In this document: positions 21,805 to 33,870 of the stretch, piece by piece | Position numbering within the stretch: position 1 is the stretch's first letter | Layout of the letters: each line of letters opens with the position of its first letter | Assembly (NCBI GenBank): GCA_037042915.1 | Contig: CM073200.1 | Span: forward strand, 1,488,001 to 1,552,000 | Length of the DNA stretch: 64,000 bases | DNA from: Auricularia sp. M13 | Taxonomy: Eukaryota > Basidiomycota > Agaricomycetes > Auriculariales > Auriculariaceae | Reading direction: 5' to 3' | Made by a program: the position numbers and the translations under genes | Notes under the pieces: model-generated | The model's database searches: none | Seen by the model: only the letters and a program-made list of their open reading frames with translations | Told to the model about the DNA's origin: nothing

Positions 21805-24356
21805 TCACACGGTCGTCGACTCGACGATGTCCTCGAGCGGGCTTGGCAGCGTGCTCCAGCAACCGTACGGGGATTCCTCGCTGACATCAATGCCCGAAAA
21901 ATCCATGTCCTGCCCCGCGAAAAAGTGCTGGAAGGGCGGATCGGTCTCGTCCATCGCGGTCGCGCCGGAGTTGGGCGGGTCGCTGGAGAACGGCGACGGG
22001 ACCTGCTCGTAGGCAGAGCGCGGCGACGGGTCGGCGCTGGACGGGCCCACGTACAGGCAGATATTGGGGTTGTTGGAACGGAGCACCGGCGGCGGCGGCC
22101 GCGGGTGCTGCTGTTGCTGCCAGGCCCACAGCGCGAACCAGTCCGGCGCTGCCGGCGGCGTCTGCTGTGCAAGGGTGCTGGTGCCGTACTGCGGGGAAGG
22201 CGCGTAAGAGGGGTCCTGGAACTGGCCAAGCTCCAAGTGAAGCCCGTGCACGTCTGGCGTGAGACCGCTGGCCAAGGGCTGCAACACGGCGGAATCACCG
22301 GAATGAGGCGAGAGCGTCTGGGGAAGCATCGCCGAGGCTGGACTAAGATTCGAATAGTTGGGGAGAGGCGAGTTGGCAAGGACAGCGGGACTAGGGAGAC
22401 CCGGGGAATAGATGAGCGGGGAGCGGGGATCAGAGCCTACACCGGAGAAGAGGAGACCGGACGGCGGACGTGAAGAGTCGAAGGGAATACTGAGGTGAGC
22501 TTGCACCGCGTCTTCTTCGAGGGGCGGCGGCAGAGTAGAAACACGCAGCGGAGAGCGGGGTAACGGCGAGGAGAAAGCTTCTGGAGTCCCCATGTTGCGC
22601 GACTTTATGTGATGGGTGACGAGAGGTGTCGCGAGGAGCGCGGGCGTTTGGATGATTGGCGATGACGACGTCGATGCCCGGTCAGATGCGAGCACCGGCG
22701 TAGCGTAGGTGGGGGAGTCGGCAAAGCTGACGCGCTTCCTGGCGCGACGACTACGAGGAGAGGACTGGGGATGAGCAGACGGCACGCGTGGGGAGGGAGC
22801 AGACTCGAGCTGGAGCAATGGCACTTGGGGGCTAACATTCTCGCTTTTGACATACGGCTCCGCCGAGCGAGCCTCGCTAGCAGAAGGCGCAACGTCCATC
22901 GCATCTGCGTCGTCAGGTCTGCTCGAGTCAGAGATACCCAAGAGACGGGCGGCGTGCTCCCGGCCGAAGATCACCTCGAGCTTACGGCGGTCGATAGTGA
23001 CGGCGTCAGGCGGCTGCATCGCATCGTTTTCGCCCTTCGTGCGCCCACGATGTTGGTCGCGAAGATGTTTCGCGAGTGTGTCCTTGCGAGGAAATTTACG
23101 AAATTCACCCGGACTAGCGGGACAAAGAGGATCATAGCACTGGTGAATCATAGCCACCTCGTGGAGCACCTTTTCAGCGCGAAATTCATACTGCTGAGAC
23201 AGACCCATGTTCTGGAGATGTTCCCACTTGAGCTCAGGAACTAAGGCACTGAGAAGAGGAGCCGGCTGTTCGTCCTCCGCAAACGGTGCGCCGTCTGGGT
23301 GATGCACCAGGAGTTTATCATCAATGTACTTGATCTCTTCGTTGACATGAATCATCATGTGGCGTACGAGGTCGTAGAGCTTGATGCACTTTCCCGCGCC
23401 GCATGCGACGTCCGTGACTGGGTCGATGTACCTACATTTGAATGTACGAGAAGCAGCGGTAGAGGCGGGACGCGGAGCGGCTCGGCTGCGAGCCTTCGAC
23501 TTGGCCTTGCGAATATGTGAAGACGAAGACTTGGCTTTGTTGCGAGGAGGAGGCTGAGACTTGGTCTCGGGTCGATGAGGACGAGCTCCATGCCAGAGAG
23601 TCTTTGAAGCCGACGCAACTTTGGGAGAAGAGGCGTCATCGAGAACAACATCACAGTCTATATCATCGCCAGAGGATTCATCGCGACCAGACCAAGCACT
23701 AGAAACGGGAGCGGGAGAAGAACGCTCTAGACGACTGGTAGAAAGAGAGATGGCCCTGGATGCAGAGGATGCAGGAGTCGGAGAGTGCGAAGCGTCGTCC
23801 TCCGCCGGTGGAAGGATTGTCCTGTCACGTGGACTGGGCGTGAGGGACGAAGGAGAATACGAATCATATCGTGGGAGCCCATGAACAGCTTCGACAGTCG
23901 TCGATGCAACAGCTTCGACAGTCGTCGATGCCCAAGATACGACCGATGACTGGCGTTGGCGGTGTGCCGAACCAGACTCTTTCTCGGCAAGATGGTCAAT
24001 CACATCCTGGACGGACATCACGTCTTCCTTGTGAACAAGAGCACCGCCCACAGGGCTCATGTCGTTCTCCACGAAGGTGTAGGAGTCCTCGTCCTCCAAG
24101 ACGAGCTGAAGGGAAGAGGAGCTCTGGCCCTGAAAGGCATCAGAATGCTGGAGCGTGACCAATTTGATCAACACACCGACGTTGGCGGTACTGGGCGGAG
24201 GCGAGGAGTCATCAGTTCTTCGAGACTGGTGCCGGACCTGGGAACGACAGCAAAGCCCAGCGTTGAAGGGCGACAGACAGAGCCGGACGACGAGCTTGCC
24301 CCTGGACCACTCTGCGTGGATGAGGAGCGGAGCGAAGAAGAGCAGTCAATAACCAT
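21805..24356 (-). CDS. C2H2-type zinc-finger putative transcription regulator (834 aa)
   Basis: Two exons, 24356-24238 and 24190-21805, joined across a 47-nt intron (GTCCGG..CCCAG with CTGATGAC before the acceptor). The protein is mostly low-complexity Ser/Pro/Ala. Two zinc-finger-like units lie in the middle: one at about residues 293-322 (C..C then H..H, with an insert between the cysteines) and one at about 392-421 (CYDPLCPAS..KHLRDQH). A basic Lys/Arg patch precedes them and could be a nuclear signal. The C-terminal third is Pro/Ser/Gln-rich (a WQQQQHPRPPPP stretch) and ends acidic, as many fungal activation domains do. A 24-bp tandem duplication gives two copies of ASTTVEAV near residues 128-143. 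Nuclear DNA-binding function is inferred from the fingers; targets are unknown. Confidence 0.7.
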
Positions 24357-25908
24357 CGCGCGCGTGCCGGTTCTTCAGAGCAAGCCAGAGACGAGTGACA
24401 GCACGATCGATGTCTTAAGCACCCACACCACGCGTAGGAACCCGGTAGTTCGGGCACATTTTCCCCAATACATCGATTCGGTCATAAGCATCGCCTGAAA
24501 AGCCTCGTGGTTTGAGCGAGGTGGTGCGTCTAAGAACGCAAGGCGAGGGCGTTGTAATCGATGGAAGTTCGGAAACACAGCAAAGGATCAAGTCGGCCCG
24601 GTTGGTCTCTCCGCTCACAATGGTGATGCAGAACTGCAAATGCTGCATTCCAGATGCCAACAAATATGCAACCAGCCGGAGATGAACGCAGTGCGGCCAC
24701 TACCAGTGTGCTGTCCGGAGAACTGTGCCTCAGGCAAGCGTGGGTGTGGATGTAGTAGCGGGGCGCCCGGGGAGGACAGAACACTTGACAGTGATCCGTA
24801 AACTTCGGTGTTAATCACGTATGTATTCTGAAGTTCTGCACGATGCCGAGCCTAGAGCACGCGCACCCTGAGCCTACACCCCCACTATGAGCCGCAAGTA
24901 TTGCGCATCGTAGTTGCAGAGGTCATCGCTAGTAGCAAACGGCGGCCTGGCAGCGTCCTTAGAACGAGTCGAGCTGTCTCCTGGGAATACTCAGGGTGCG
25001 GCGTCTGCCTCGCGATTGCCGCGCCGGGCTTGCGCGTCCCTGTTGCGGAAGCGTTTGTTGATAGCGAGTTAACGCTGCGCAGCAGACACACTGGTACACT
25101 GGACATATCACGTCAGGATGAACATATGAAAATGATTAAGGCTCACGTACGGGACAGAGCGATGGTTGGGGGGGATTTCCATTTGCAGTATTCAGCATAC
25201 AGAAATGCGAGCGAAAGGCCGGCAGTGGACACTATCAGGTCGCGCTCGCGCCCATCAATTTCCCGTTCCCAGACGTTGCGACGCCGCCGCGCTCGCCCCT
25301 GACGTGATGCTGGCTCGAGCGCCAGGGCTGCATGCATCGCATTAGCCTACGATGGACTCGACGTTGGGGAGCCGAAAGGTACCGCAAATCATAATGAACT
25401 ACTTCGTGCAAACCCGGGCGATGTCCTGAGGTAAGTAGAACCCCAGGTAGAGGTTCATTGCAGCGAACCGAAGGGTCCGGGACTCCGAACATTCCGCAGC
25501 TTCCGGGCCCGGGACACCTCGACACCTAGTACCTATTTACCTCTGCCTACCCATCCACGGCGCTGCTGGGTCCGCGCTGTGCTACTACGCCGGAAAATGT
25601 ATGTCGGGCGGCCCTCTCTCTTGATGTTCCGTTTTTTGTTTTGTTTTGCGCATCTGCTAGTCCGTGCTGTTGCCTCTGCGTATCACAATTCAGCCACTGG
25701 ATATAGCTCCCACATTCAATAATGCGGCAGGATGAGCCTCTATTTTATTGTCGCTGCGTATCCTTTTCTATCGCGAAGTCGCAGCCTGAAGTTGATACGC
25801 AGCTGTACCCGCGTCTTCAACGCATCATGCATTGAATGCAAAGCGGTCCTAGAAGCGGCCCAAGATGCCGTTATATGCCTGCTGTGACGTCTATTCAAGC
25901 GCGTCCAA
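24357..25908. other. Gene-free spacer upstream of block B
   Basis: About 1.5 kb without a gene I can support; open frames are short and show no family motif. Confidence 0.45.
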
Positions 25909-27123
25909 ATGCCTTTCATTCTGCTCCTGCTTCTGCTCGTGTCGCTCTGCTCGGCAGGGCTCGTCAATGTCACAATTGACGATCTCCTCGGGGATGCGCG
26001 GACAGGTCTCAGACCACTTTACACGCCAGGCTCTGCATGGGGTTTTCTCACGGGCGTGTTGGACGATTCTTAGTGAACATTTTACGCTGGCCCTCTTAAA
26101 ATAATGCTGATGGCGAGGTGGCTGGCAGCGCTGGGCTGGTGACCGGGCGTTCGGGAAACATATCTCTCACATTCAACGGCGAGCATACGTTATGCCAGGA
26201 CAAAAAACGATCGATACGCTGACCCCCTTTCAGGGAGCACAATATATACATTCGTCAGAATGTCCGACGCAGAAGCGGCACTTAACTTCTTTCTGGATGG
26301 AAGCTCAGAGGCAGAATCCATGGTCTACAACGTCATTTATAATCCAGACGGCCAGGCGTACGGAGTTTTCAGCAGCAAGACGCTCTTGGAGGGACTCCAC
26401 AGCATGCTGATTACCATCGACCCTCCAACCGAATATTTCTATTTTGACTATGCCTTGTATACGTACGTCGTCGGTTCATATAGATTGAACACGTTGATTG
26501 AGCTCTACAGCACTGAAGACCTTGTGGTCACGAGTAGTCCGGGCCTCCCCTCGAGTAGTCAACATGTACCCGCGGGAAACAGCCAGCCAACGACGCCTCC
26601 GGGTGCGAGCAGCACGTCGAATGGCCAGCTGCCAAGCGAACCCCATCGTTCAGAAACTCATACGCAGAAGCGAGCAGTCAACTTCGGTCCCGCGATTGGC
26701 GTATCTGTCGGTTGCGTAGTCGTCGCCATCGCACTGGCATCCTGGTTCTGTGTGCGGCGACAACGCAGACGGCTGCGCGTTGTTCGCATGCTTCAGGGTG
26801 CCGCGGGCCATGATGGCTCGCCCGTGCCCTTCTACGCACAGCCCGATCCAGCGGCTGCACAAGCTACAAAAACTCACGCGTTGTTGGATGCCAAAGATAC
26901 CGTCCCGCCCGATGTCGACATCATGGCTCTCCCCGAAGCCGGACCTCGCCCTGAGGTCGCTGCAATAATCAGAGCTCAACTGCAAAGAATGCAATTGGAG
27001 CATGAGCGAATGTGCGCGCAGATGGAGCTGCTGAGACAAGTCGCCCGGGCTGCTGAACCCCCACCATATTCAAACGGTACCGTACATGGTCACGGTAGCG
27101 CACATAGAAGCGCCGCATCTTAG
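25909..27123 (+). CDS. PPPY-tailed single-pass membrane protein, copy 3 (351 aa)
   Basis: Four exons: 25909-26072, 26129-26178, 26234-26462 and 26511-27123. A signal peptide rich in Leu (MPFILLLLLLVSLCSA) is followed by LVNVTIDDLLGDARTG, the family opening. The ectodomain is shorter than in copy 2 and lacks its cysteine pairs, but keeps LTFNGSTIYTF and FDYALYT. One membrane helix (around GVSVGCVVVAIALASWFCV), a basic patch, a coil and AAEPPPYS close the protein. The second intron (26179-26233) would use a GC donor (GCGAGC); a GT donor at this place breaks the frame, and the paralogue has GTAAGT at the same codon. This is the first gene of block B, the duplicate of 1-3751. Role unknown; PPxY suggests a WW-domain partner. 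Confidence 0.8.
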
Positions 27124-27247
27124 GTTCCAGTGTGCTTAATTAACTCCCTGAAATTATGTGACGTAGACTGCGCTCTGTATGCTACGAGTGTCGACCGCCG
27201 TACAAGAGGATATCGCGGTTCTTATCTGCGCAAGACCATCGTGCAGC

Positions 27248-28357
27248 TCAATCAAACAGGGCTTCCGCTTCGTCTATGGCCTTCTTCTTCACCGCGTCGC
27301 GCATCCCCGCAATCACTGCTGCGCGAGGCTTGAATAATCGTGCGTTGAATTCTACGATGTCGTCTCCCGTCAGTCAAAGAACTCGATCCAGATCGCATGT
27401 CGACTCACGCCCCGAAATGCCGTTACGGTCGTGTGCGTGCCCCATGACCACCTTCGAGTCGCACCACGCGAAGAGCTCAATTCGATAGACCTGGCCATGC
27501 ACAATGAACGACAGATCCCGGAGCGAAGATCGAGCACGGACCTTGATAAATGGATTTTCTGCGTCGGGATAACGCAGGATGCCGATGTCGAGAACCTTCA
27601 CCTCGTTCCGCTCCTTCTTGGCCATCACAAGGCCGTTCATCCTGTTGCCCGCGTGCGCGACAATGTTCGTTACTACACCGAGGTCAACAGTAGACCGCGA
27701 CTTGAGGACATCGGGATCGACGATCAACTTGGTGAACCACGCTTGGACCTGCAGTATGCGCGTGAATCAGCCTGGGAAACTAGAGGTCCTAGAGACGCAC
27801 CTGCTTGACAATCGCCTCGTATTGCTCGCCTTTCTTGAACCAGTTGGTGCGGTCGATGAGGAGACTGTCGGCGCGGTCGATGTAGCTCTTGTTGGACGGC
27901 TCGAGCACCGGGCTCTGCGCGAGAACGCTCATAATCGCGGCCCATGTGCGCTCCTCCGGCTTGATTTTGGCCAGCGCTCGCGCGGTACCAGCCACAGCGA
28001 CCTTGAGCTCGGCGTCCATCGACTTCACCGCATCCGACTTGAGGACGCCATACGTCGGAGCCAGCTGGTCGCACTCCAGGAAGTCAACGCGCTTCTGTGT
28101 GGGATAGCGAATGAGTTTGGTGTGGTGACGCAGAACTGTCCGGAACAAGGCTTACCGGGGTTTCGGGCGCGCTCGTAGTTTCCTCATCGGTGACCTTGGG
28201 TTGGCGCTAAGCATCGACAGTCAGTGGAACGAGCGCGACGTCGCTGCTATCTTGTGCGGACCTTCGACAGTGCTAAGATCTTGTCGAAGTTACCGAAGGC
28301 ACGCAGCAGCCCAGTGATGAGAAGAACAGTGTCGGGGTCGGAGATTGAGTCGAACAT
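27248..28357 (-). CDS. Unknown-family protein, leftward member of divergent pair B (277 aa)
   Basis: Six exons: 28357-28262, 28206-28156, 28094-27801, 27748-27542, 27490-27409 and 27351-27248. Exons 5 and 6 have the same lengths (82 and 104 nt) as in the copy at 1109-2231 and all phases agree. The intron between exons 4 and 5 is 51 nt with no stop, so retention would add 17 residues in frame. Readable features: DAELKVAVAGTARALAKIK, W..IMSVLAQSPVLEP, VQAWFTKLIVDPD, IGILRYPDAENPFIKVYRI, AWCDSKVVMGHAHDRNGISG and a helical, charged C-terminus (AVKKKAIDEAEALFD). The protein is clearly homologous to the rightward gene at 28986-29957. No sorting signals. I do not recognise the family, and no function is proposed. 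Confidence 0.78.
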
Positions 28358-28985
28358 GAGTGCAGCGTGATCGATTGTATTGCGGGGGTGACGCGGGACC
28401 TTCAAGGCTTATAAGCAAAGGATAATTCTGGACGCAACGCACTCACCTGGGCGCTATTTTACAGGGGTATCTGCGACCAGCATGCCAGCTGATCCCATTG
28501 AAATGAGATATACACGTGTATGGAGGGATAAGCATGGATGCGCACTTTCGCGGCATGGCAAGCTACACTCCATTCGCATCTGGACCAAACACAAAGCCAC
28601 TCGCCGGGATTCCGTCGCGAGTCAAGCGCCAAGACATGCAGCGGAACGCCCACAGAAGCCGTAACAATGAGCGAATTGCCTCGAGGTGAGTATGCATCGA
28701 TAAGCATGAAACACCTATCCCAGCTCGTTTCAGCTCCCATCTCCTGCTTCATACATCACATGGTGGTGATAACGATCGCACTATCGTCGAAAGAAGTCAT
28801 ATCTTCGTTCATATGCAGAGCGGCGGGCGACTGTGGGATAAAATAGGCATTTTGGCCGGTCAGGGTGGGATCGGCTGACTGTGAGCCGTATGCCAGGAGG
28901 CGGGCAGCCCTTCCGCATTTTGGCGCACATCCTGCGGTATAAAGTGTGTAAGTGAATTGAGTTAGGATACCAACGACACAGAACG
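28358..28985. promoter_or_regulatory. Bidirectional promoter of divergent pair B
   Basis: A 628-bp spacer matching that at 2232-2817. TATAAA at 28938-28943 lies 48 bp before the rightward ATG, and GCTTATAAGC at 28407-28416 serves the leftward gene. The shared boxes are CCGGGATTCCGTCGCG at 28604-28619 and AATTGCCTCGAGGTGAG at 28674-28690, their starts again 70 bp apart. The sequence between the boxes is not conserved to the same degree. Confidence 0.6.
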
Positions 28986-29957
28986 ATGCAGACTTCACCT
29001 GTGGTTCAGGATCCAACCGACGTCCCTCCTCCTGCCTTGGGCAACGCCAAAAACCGACGGCAGTCTGTGCGTCTGGACCAGCTTATCGATTTTACTGACC
29101 ATGCCGACGTGAGTCAGTGCATTCGGGACCATATGGATGTTAATACTCATACTGCTCCGTTCGTAGAAGCTAGTCTGGGCCCCTCAAACGGTCCTGGCTC
29201 AGCCGCCTGCCGCAGATGATCCGTCGGACTCGCAGTCACTCTTCTCGAGGGCAGCGAACGCGATGCTCGAATGCGCCGACAAATTCAAGCTCGAGGGCGA
29301 CGAGGCTTGGGACAGCCTGATGCACGCACTCCTCCAGAGCGACATCCTCCAGCCGTTCGGGACGCAGATTGACCACGCCGACATGCTCGTCAGAAAGACC
29401 GCGTCGTTTGCCCTCAATGGTGGGTCGCATGCGCGCGCACTCAAGGAGGTATGTTGGATTGCACGAGGCTCGAGGGCGTCTGGGCGGCTGCTGATCGTGA
29501 TGCACAGGAGATAGACAAGTGGCTGCATGGCTTGGTGCACGCGGATCCCACGCTGTTCGACCACACGGAGTATACGATGAACGCCCTCGTTGCGCAGATC
29601 CTACAAGAGTCGACCTCGGCGCTCCATAGCGGGAACATGCACAAGACGAAGGTAAGGCACGAAGGCAAGATCGATGTCCCAGTCTTTCGTCTCCCGGACC
29701 CGGAGCGCCCATTCCTCACGGTAAGTCGATCCGGCCACAAGCAAGGAAACCTCGTGTCTAACAAGAACAAAGGTCTACCGCATTCGCGTCGATGTGTGGT
29801 GCTCGAAGCAGAGGGCCTTCGTCGTGCGGCAGAGCGACGAGCTGGTACTGTCTGGTCGTGAGTGCATAGTTTGTCCCGAGCGGGTGACAGCGACCTGACG
29901 GCGCTAACAGAATACAACGTTCGATACTTCAGGCTGCGCGGCGAGTCGACGTCGTAG
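28986..29957 (+). CDS. Unknown-family protein, rightward member of divergent pair B (249 aa)
   Basis: Five exons: 28986-29108, 29167-29448, 29508-29720, 29773-29857 and 29911-29957. Exons 3 and 4 are identical in length to those of the pair-A gene at 2818-3751, and both end in QYNVRYF(R/K)LRG. The N-terminal exon is poorly conserved and Pro-rich (DVPPPALGN). The core reads W..LMHALLQSDILQPFGTQIDHADMLV, EIDKWLHGLVHADPTLF, VFRLPDPERPFLTVYRI and WCSKQRAFVVRQSDELVLSG. The leftward neighbour has the same core plus a C-terminal helical tail. No signal peptide, membrane helix or known catalytic motif is visible. The family is unknown to me; conservation of both copies with the frame intact argues for function. 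Confidence 0.78.
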
Positions 29958-30505
29958 GTAATCGGAAGGATTCCTAGCTGCTGGATAGCGAGTAAATACC
30001 ACGGTGCTGGCCATACTGATGCGTGACCGTCGAGACTTCGTTGTACACGAGATATACCCATCGTAATGTAAAAGCCTTTCGTGGTGATAGCCGGGTCGCT
30101 GGCAAGACGAAGAAACCTTGGAAAAAAGCACAGGCCACGGGAATAAAGCTCATACAGTGAAGTGCCTGGCACGCGGGATATGGAAAAGACGAGATATGTT
30201 GGTTGGTGACGGTCGGAAAGAAAGCCGGATTGTTCGGGGTTTAAAATCTGACTGTACAGTCCGTTGGCTTCGCGCCAGCCAATGTCACTCGTCCATGGCG
30301 CTCCTCTCCAGAACTGCTTGAAACGGCGTTCAGCGAAGGCCGGAGCTGACGAAGACTGCCACCTGACCGGCCTGACCGCACATGGATCATCTTTGTTTGC
30401 TTCTTCGGCAGCGTGGGCGTCTGTGACACACGCTTCGGGATGTTCGGCCGTGTCCCTTGCCTCCTAGCAGAAGCTTCCAGTCAGTTGGCCGACGCTTGCG
30501 GGAAG
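29958..30505. other. Gene-free spacer
   Basis: Between block B and the transporter remnant. I see no gene, repeat or RNA in it. Confidence 0.45.
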
Positions 30506-32760
30506 ATGGGCAAAAGGTGGACGAGCATGTCCGCAGAAAGACAAGCGATCTGGAAGCTCGACGCTTTCCTGGTCATCCCGCTTATGCTCTTCTGTACGTG
30601 CCTCGTTCTACGAGGCGACATGGCTGACGTGTCGGATACTATAGACTTGCTCAGCTTCATCGTAAGGCAGCAATTATTGTTTTAGCCTAATAAATTGACC
30701 TCTTGGAATGAAGGACCGGACCAATATTGGCAATGCGCGTGTCGGCGGCCTCCAGAAGACATTAAACATAACAGATAGCCAGTATTCGCTGTCTTTGACC
30801 GTCACATAGTCAGCAAATACTCTTTCACTGCATTGGCTGCAATACTGAACTTTTCACCCAGTATTTCGCACGCTTGCGTCGAGATTCCATCAAACGTATG
30901 TTCCTCCGCGATAACGCCTTTCATACCTGACTGTCAGCTTCCAGCTTCTGTATAAGCGGATTGGTCCGCATATTCTGATGCCCACTATGGTAAATGTCGG
31001 GAATGCGCCCTGCTCATCGCGTGCTCATTCAACCGCAGGTTGTGTTATGGGGCCTGGTCGCGACCTTACAAGGTAGGCCAAACGCATCCCTTGAGTCACA
31101 TCTCAAATTGCCGCCATCCCAGGTCTGGTCAAGACGTACAGCGGTCTTCTGGCGGCTCGATTCTTCCTCGGATTATGCGAAGGTCGGACGCAATGATAAT
31201 TCGAGCTCACGGACAGAACATTCAGACGTGTGCAGGCGGCCTCCTTCCAGGAGTCACCTTATACATTTCCTCGTTCTATCCACGGCGAATTTTGTAATTG
31301 CGGCTTGCGGTCTTGTTCACCGCAACGTCTCTTGCAGGAGCATTCTCAGGACTACTAGCCACTGGTAGTGCGTGTCATCCCTAGGAGGATCTAATGTGCC
31401 GCTGAAAGCCTCAACAGTTCTTCACATGGATGGGGTCGCGGGACTTGCAGGATGGGCGTGGATATTTATTCTCGTACGTCTAAGGCGAGGGTGAATGTCC
31501 TATTCTAATCCGCGCAGGAAGGAATTTTGACTGTGATTATTGGCGTCAGTGTCGCGATCTTCCTGCCCGCGTCTCTGCATACGACCCGCTATCTCTCTCC
31601 GGAGCAGAAGGGCGCGATGGAAGCATTTCTAGAGCCTGACGGCCTCTCGCACAGCAAGCCTAATGGTTTGGTATTAAACTGGCGCGAAGTCTTCGATGCG
31701 CTGCGCGCGCCGCATCTATGGCTCATCTGCCCAATATTCTTCTTCAACGGTAACTCTTCATACTGCCAGCATTTTTCGCGGTCGCGTCTCACCTGGGTAC
31801 TCTAGGAGCGCGACTCTTCGGTTTGGCGGTCTTTGCACCGTCTATAGTCAATTCTCTCATCAAGAACCAGCCCATCCGAGCGCAGCTCCTCAGTGGTAGG
31901 TTTATTCGTCTCCATTCATACAGCCACTAAGATCTCTAGTTCCACCATTTGCGGCGGCGTTCCTCGGTCTGTACCCTCTCACCGAATGTGCGACCAGCTA
32001 CTAAAGCAGACCCAGTGTCGCTGGCGGCGGCGTTCATGTCGGACCGGTATGGCCAGCGCGGCGCTTGCATCATGGTCTTCTCCACTCTCAGCGTAGTTGG
32101 CTATGCAATATTCCTTCGTATGCTCCAGTAGTCCCTGCTCTCCGCCGCCAATTTCTCACGACTCGTACCCCTGTCGTATAGGAAGTTCCAACGCGCACGC
32201 CAACTACTTTGCGTTGTTCCTCCAGACCATCGGCGCTTACGGCGTTCCGGCGGCATTGAGCGCGTGGACGGCAAAGTACGCGCCCTTAAGTCGTGGATAT
32301 CGCTGATTCATGTTACTGTAGTAATTTTTCGCCACATTATAAGCGCGCGACAGCGCTTGCTATCGTCTTCATCATGAGTACGCACTGCACAGGATGTTTT
32401 CCTCGTCTAGATTCCTCACGCGGCTCTGCAACATCTTGCTAGGCATCTCTGGAGGTACGTCTTGCCTCTCAGCGCAGGGCTTACGCTGAGGTCCAAGCAG
32501 GTATCCTGAGCACATGGATCTTCACAGGCGCCCCGCGCTACCTCCGTGCCACGCGCATTAACCTCGCGTTCTCGGTGTGCGAGGTAGTCCTCGCTGGTGT
32601 CAACGTCGTGTACTTGCAGCACATCAACAAACGCAAAGCCTTTCGAGCCGTGGTCAAAACGTCGGTTGAAGCAAGTGTTATTGAAAAGGGCGCCGAGGCC
32701 ACTGTGAGCGAGGTCACTGAGGTCGACGATCGTGACGCTGGATTCAAGTATTGCTTATGA
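30506..32760 (+). pseudogene. MFS anion/allantoate-permease-type transporter, probably decayed
   Basis: More than a dozen short exons can be read that together cover a Dal5/Tna1-like transporter: KLDAFLVIPLMLF, DRTNIGNARVGGLQ (the TNIGNA motif of the family), VEIPSN, KRIGPHILMPTM, WGLVATLQG, LLAARFFLGLCEGGLLPGVTLYISSFYPRR, AGLAGWAWIFILEG, ALRAPHLWLICPIFFFNG, FMSDRYGQRG, NYFALFLQTIGAYG, PHYKRATALAI and a C-terminus ending FKYCL at 32760. The frame is interrupted by an in-frame TAA near 31295, just after SSFYPRRIL, where homologues usually have Gln. The piece after LNITDSQYSLSLT near 30800 also fails to join the next exon cleanly. It would have been a plasma-membrane carboxylate or vitamin carrier with 12 helices. 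It could still be functional if the stop is a sequencing error. Confidence 0.65.
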
Positions 32761-32905
32761 GCGTAGCGTGCGTAGCGGTGGTACGAACATTACTGGACAT
32801 TCGAGATACAACTAATGAGACGACAATGAGCAGAGTAGACAATTACGGCAGCAATACAGTTTCTCGCAGTCATCAAACGTTCGTTCTCCCCTCGCGCCCT
32901 GCCTT

Positions 32906-33870
32906 TCAGTCGCGCGCTTCGTTCTTCTCTGTGGCCTCGGGTACGTCGACGACGGAGGACACCGTGGGAAGCTCGTCCACGTCAGTGGACACGAGGTCCT
33001 CGGCATTCTCGACGTCATCGTCGCTCCCGGCGTACGCCATCGTCTTGCTCACGAATGGCGTGCCAGCCCGGATATATGCCGAAGGTGGCGAGCTCTGCAA
33101 GGAGAGGAAGATTAGCGGAGGACCAGCGAAAGTCAGCGAGTAAGGCCCACTTCAAAGATCGCGGCAGATGAGGCGGTCCGCTTGGGATACGGCGTCTTAC
33201 GGTTCTTGCCCCGGCTGCTCCGAGTCGGTGTCCGCGCGCCGGCGCCAGATTCTGGGCTGGGCAGACTGTCTTTGAAGTTAGGGCGCGGGGGCGGCGATTC
33301 GGGCAGCGGGCACCCGCCCAGGCCGTCGTATTCCGCGTATTCGCGCCGCAGCGAGCTGTTCAGGGCCTTGCGCGTCGGAGTTGTGGTCGGTGTAATGAGC
33401 GTCGCCGCCGCCGCCGACGATGAGAAGGTGTTGGGCGAGCTGCTGCGCAGCGGAGGAGTGTCGGCGACGTTGCCAACCTCCTGCACCAGCGTCGCGCGCA
33501 GCCGGCGGTTCACGTGCGCGAGGGTTACTGAGTCTTCGGCGGGCTCATTGCCGAGTAGCGTGGCACCAGGCTCGACCCACTGCAGCTCGTCGCTCGAGCG
33601 CCGTACGAGATCCATAGGACCTTGCGCTTCCTGTTGGATGGTTCGTCGAGGAGGGAGCGCGATATAAAAGCCCTGGCGGCGCCAAATGTTCGTCGTGCTG
33701 ATACGAATCTCATAGAGCGCCTCGAGCAAGCGTTTCTGTTGTTGTCCGAGATCGTGGACACTGGAGCTACAAAGAGCTTCAGCAGTGATAAGTTCAACAT
33801 ATAGGCGTACGTACGCCGCAGCACTAGGTGGAGAGCCGTCAGTGGCTGGAAGATTGACTCGAGGGTCCAT
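32906..33870 (-). CDS. Unknown Ser/Pro-rich protein (302 aa)
   Basis: Two exons, 33870-33151 and 33094-32906, joined in phase 0 across a 56-nt intron (GTGGGC..TTGCAG). The ATG at 33870 is the first in the frame; a longer open frame upstream has no ATG. The N-terminal 120 residues look folded (AAAYVRLYVELITAEALC, then QQQKRLLEALYEI and RRQGFYIALPPRR). The rest is rich in Ser, Thr and Pro with a basic patch (RSSRGKNRKTPYPKR), and the last 60 residues are acidic. No signal peptide or membrane segment. The basic patch could be a nuclear signal, but that is a guess. I do not recognise the family. The adjacent MFS remnant ends about 150 bp away, converging on it. Confidence 0.6.
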
